Source: Bacteroidia bacterium (GTDB taxonomy: Bacteria; Bacteroidota; Bacteroidia; Cytophagales; Cyclobacteriaceae). From it: 5,479 nucleotides of DNA. The stretch covers positions 1 through 5,479 of the forward strand of contig JAENVX010000407.1 in NCBI GenBank assembly GCA_016650355.1. The letters run 5' to 3'. Positions 4,907 through 5,479 of this stretch are shown here, in pieces. Within the stretch, counting starts at the first letter, position 1. Every line of letters starts with the position of its first letter. A program made the position numbers and the translations under genes. Below the pieces are notes generated by a model. That model made no database searches. It worked only from the letters and a program-made list of their open reading frames with translations, and was not told where the DNA came from.

Positions 4907-5479
4907 ATGACAGAAAGGAAAACAGTTGTAATTACAGGCGCCAACGCAGGGATTGGTCTGGCCACCGCGCAATCGCTCGCAGCAAAAGGATACAATGTTG
5001 TTACGGTCTGTAGAGATAAAAGTAAAGGTGATGCTACTGCCGTTGAACTAATAAAGGCCAACCCGGGCATTCAAGCTGAAAATTTCACTGCTGACCTTTC
5101 CGATTTAGGGGCCGTGCAAAAAATTGGCAATGCGATTGCATCTAAATATGGTGTTATCGACAGACTAATAAATAATGCGGGCTATTATCCATCCGCTATT
5201 GAATACATTGGTGACACTGAAAAAACGCTGTTCACTTCTCATTTGGGTCACATGCTACTCACGCAACTATTAATTCCTTCACTTCAGCGATCAGTGGAAG
5301 CGCGGATCATTACTGTTTCATCAGCCCTCCAGCACCGACCGCTTTTTTAAACGAACAGAAGGACACACGTTTTTCAATGCCTATGCAGATGCAAAGCTGG
5401 CCAACATCATTTTCACTGTTGGTTTATCTAAACGTTTACCAGAAAATATAACGGCCTATTCAGTACATCCCGGAGTTGT
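4907..5479 (+). pseudogene. Short-chain dehydrogenase/reductase, frameshifted and cut by window end
   Basis: An SDR-family NAD(P)-dependent oxidoreductase, nearest in pattern to the retinol-dehydrogenase/WWOX-like group. The first frame gives 147 residues from the ATG at 4907: the dinucleotide-binding TGANAGIG (10-17), an arginine after beta2 (CRDKSK) suggesting NADP preference, ADLSD (62-66), NNAG (89-92), SHLGHMLLT (111-119) and the catalytic serine region VSSA (137-140). It then hits TAA at 5348-5350. The family continues in the +1 frame: KRTEGHTFFNAYADAKLAN contains the catalytic Y-x-x-x-K (5382-5396), followed by AYSVHPGV to the window end. Removing one T from the T6 run at 5343-5348 joins the frames exactly. 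The catalytic asparagine usually found before HLGH is serine (S111). A TTG 18 nt upstream is a less likely start. Substrate unknown. Confidence 0.82.

Noticed and set aside
4139..4972. Minus-strand ORFs opposite copies A and B sharing a SYRNFFSVLTSKSN motif
   Set aside because: The shared motif is simply the reverse reading of the duplicated DNA; the frames start in the intergenic tail or SDR and have no independent support.
4879..5070. Minus-strand ORF opposite the SDR start
   Set aside because: Antisense to the conserved TGxxxGIG region of the SDR.
5340..5352. Programmed ribosomal frameshifting at CTTTTTTAAA
   Set aside because: The required shift is +1 (or -2), whereas the run resembles a -1 slippery site in the wrong phase; a T-run indel is simpler.
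1..5479. CRISPR arrays, tRNA/rRNA genes, insertion sequences
   Set aside because: No regularly spaced repeats, tRNA-like cloverleaf sequence, rRNA sequence or transposase was recognised on either strand.

Overview
The window looks like a stretch of a Bacteroidota chromosome, most likely a Cytophagales-type environmental bacterium. The reasons are a moderate, AT-leaning base composition, A-rich translation starts mostly without a strong Shine-Dalgarno, two good matches to the Bacteroidota -7 promoter element TAnnTTTG (upstream of tag and of the transsulfuration enzyme), and lipid-free Sec signal peptides ending in A-Q. The genus cannot be fixed from the sequence alone.

Left part (1-3588) is ordinary, intact housekeeping sequence. 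It holds the C-terminal end of a LysE-type membrane exporter (+), a complete DNA-3-methyladenine glycosylase I (tag, -), a small secreted protein of unknown function (+), an exported RidA/YjgF-family protein (+), a GNAT acetyltransferase (-) and a PLP-dependent transsulfuration enzyme of the cystathionine gamma-synthase/lyase family (-). The GNAT gene lies 50 nt downstream of the transsulfuration gene on the same strand and may be co-transcribed. The convergent ridA-like/GNAT junction carries a long hairpin built from 7-nt GTAATnn repeats.

Right part (3653-5479) is a zone of duplication and decay. It holds a truncated histidine-kinase ATPase tail (-) with no upstream remainder, then two tandem copies of a small gene of unknown function. 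The first copy is intact and the second has a one-base deletion. A short-chain dehydrogenase/reductase follows, whose reading frame is broken at a T6 run just before the catalytic YxxxK. A REP-like palindrome sits between the two duplicated genes. Three damaged genes in under 2 kb suggest either a relaxed, eroding accessory segment or base-level errors in the assembly; the kinase remnant cannot be explained by a single-base error.

Functionally there is no single pathway. The nearest to a theme is sulfur amino-acid metabolism (PLP lyase/synthase) near a RidA-family protein, which could handle reactive enamines, but the RidA protein appears exported and the genes are convergent, so a direct link is weak. 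The part most worth following up is the duplicated small protein: its ends are almost identical between copies, the middle is divergent, and I recognise no family.
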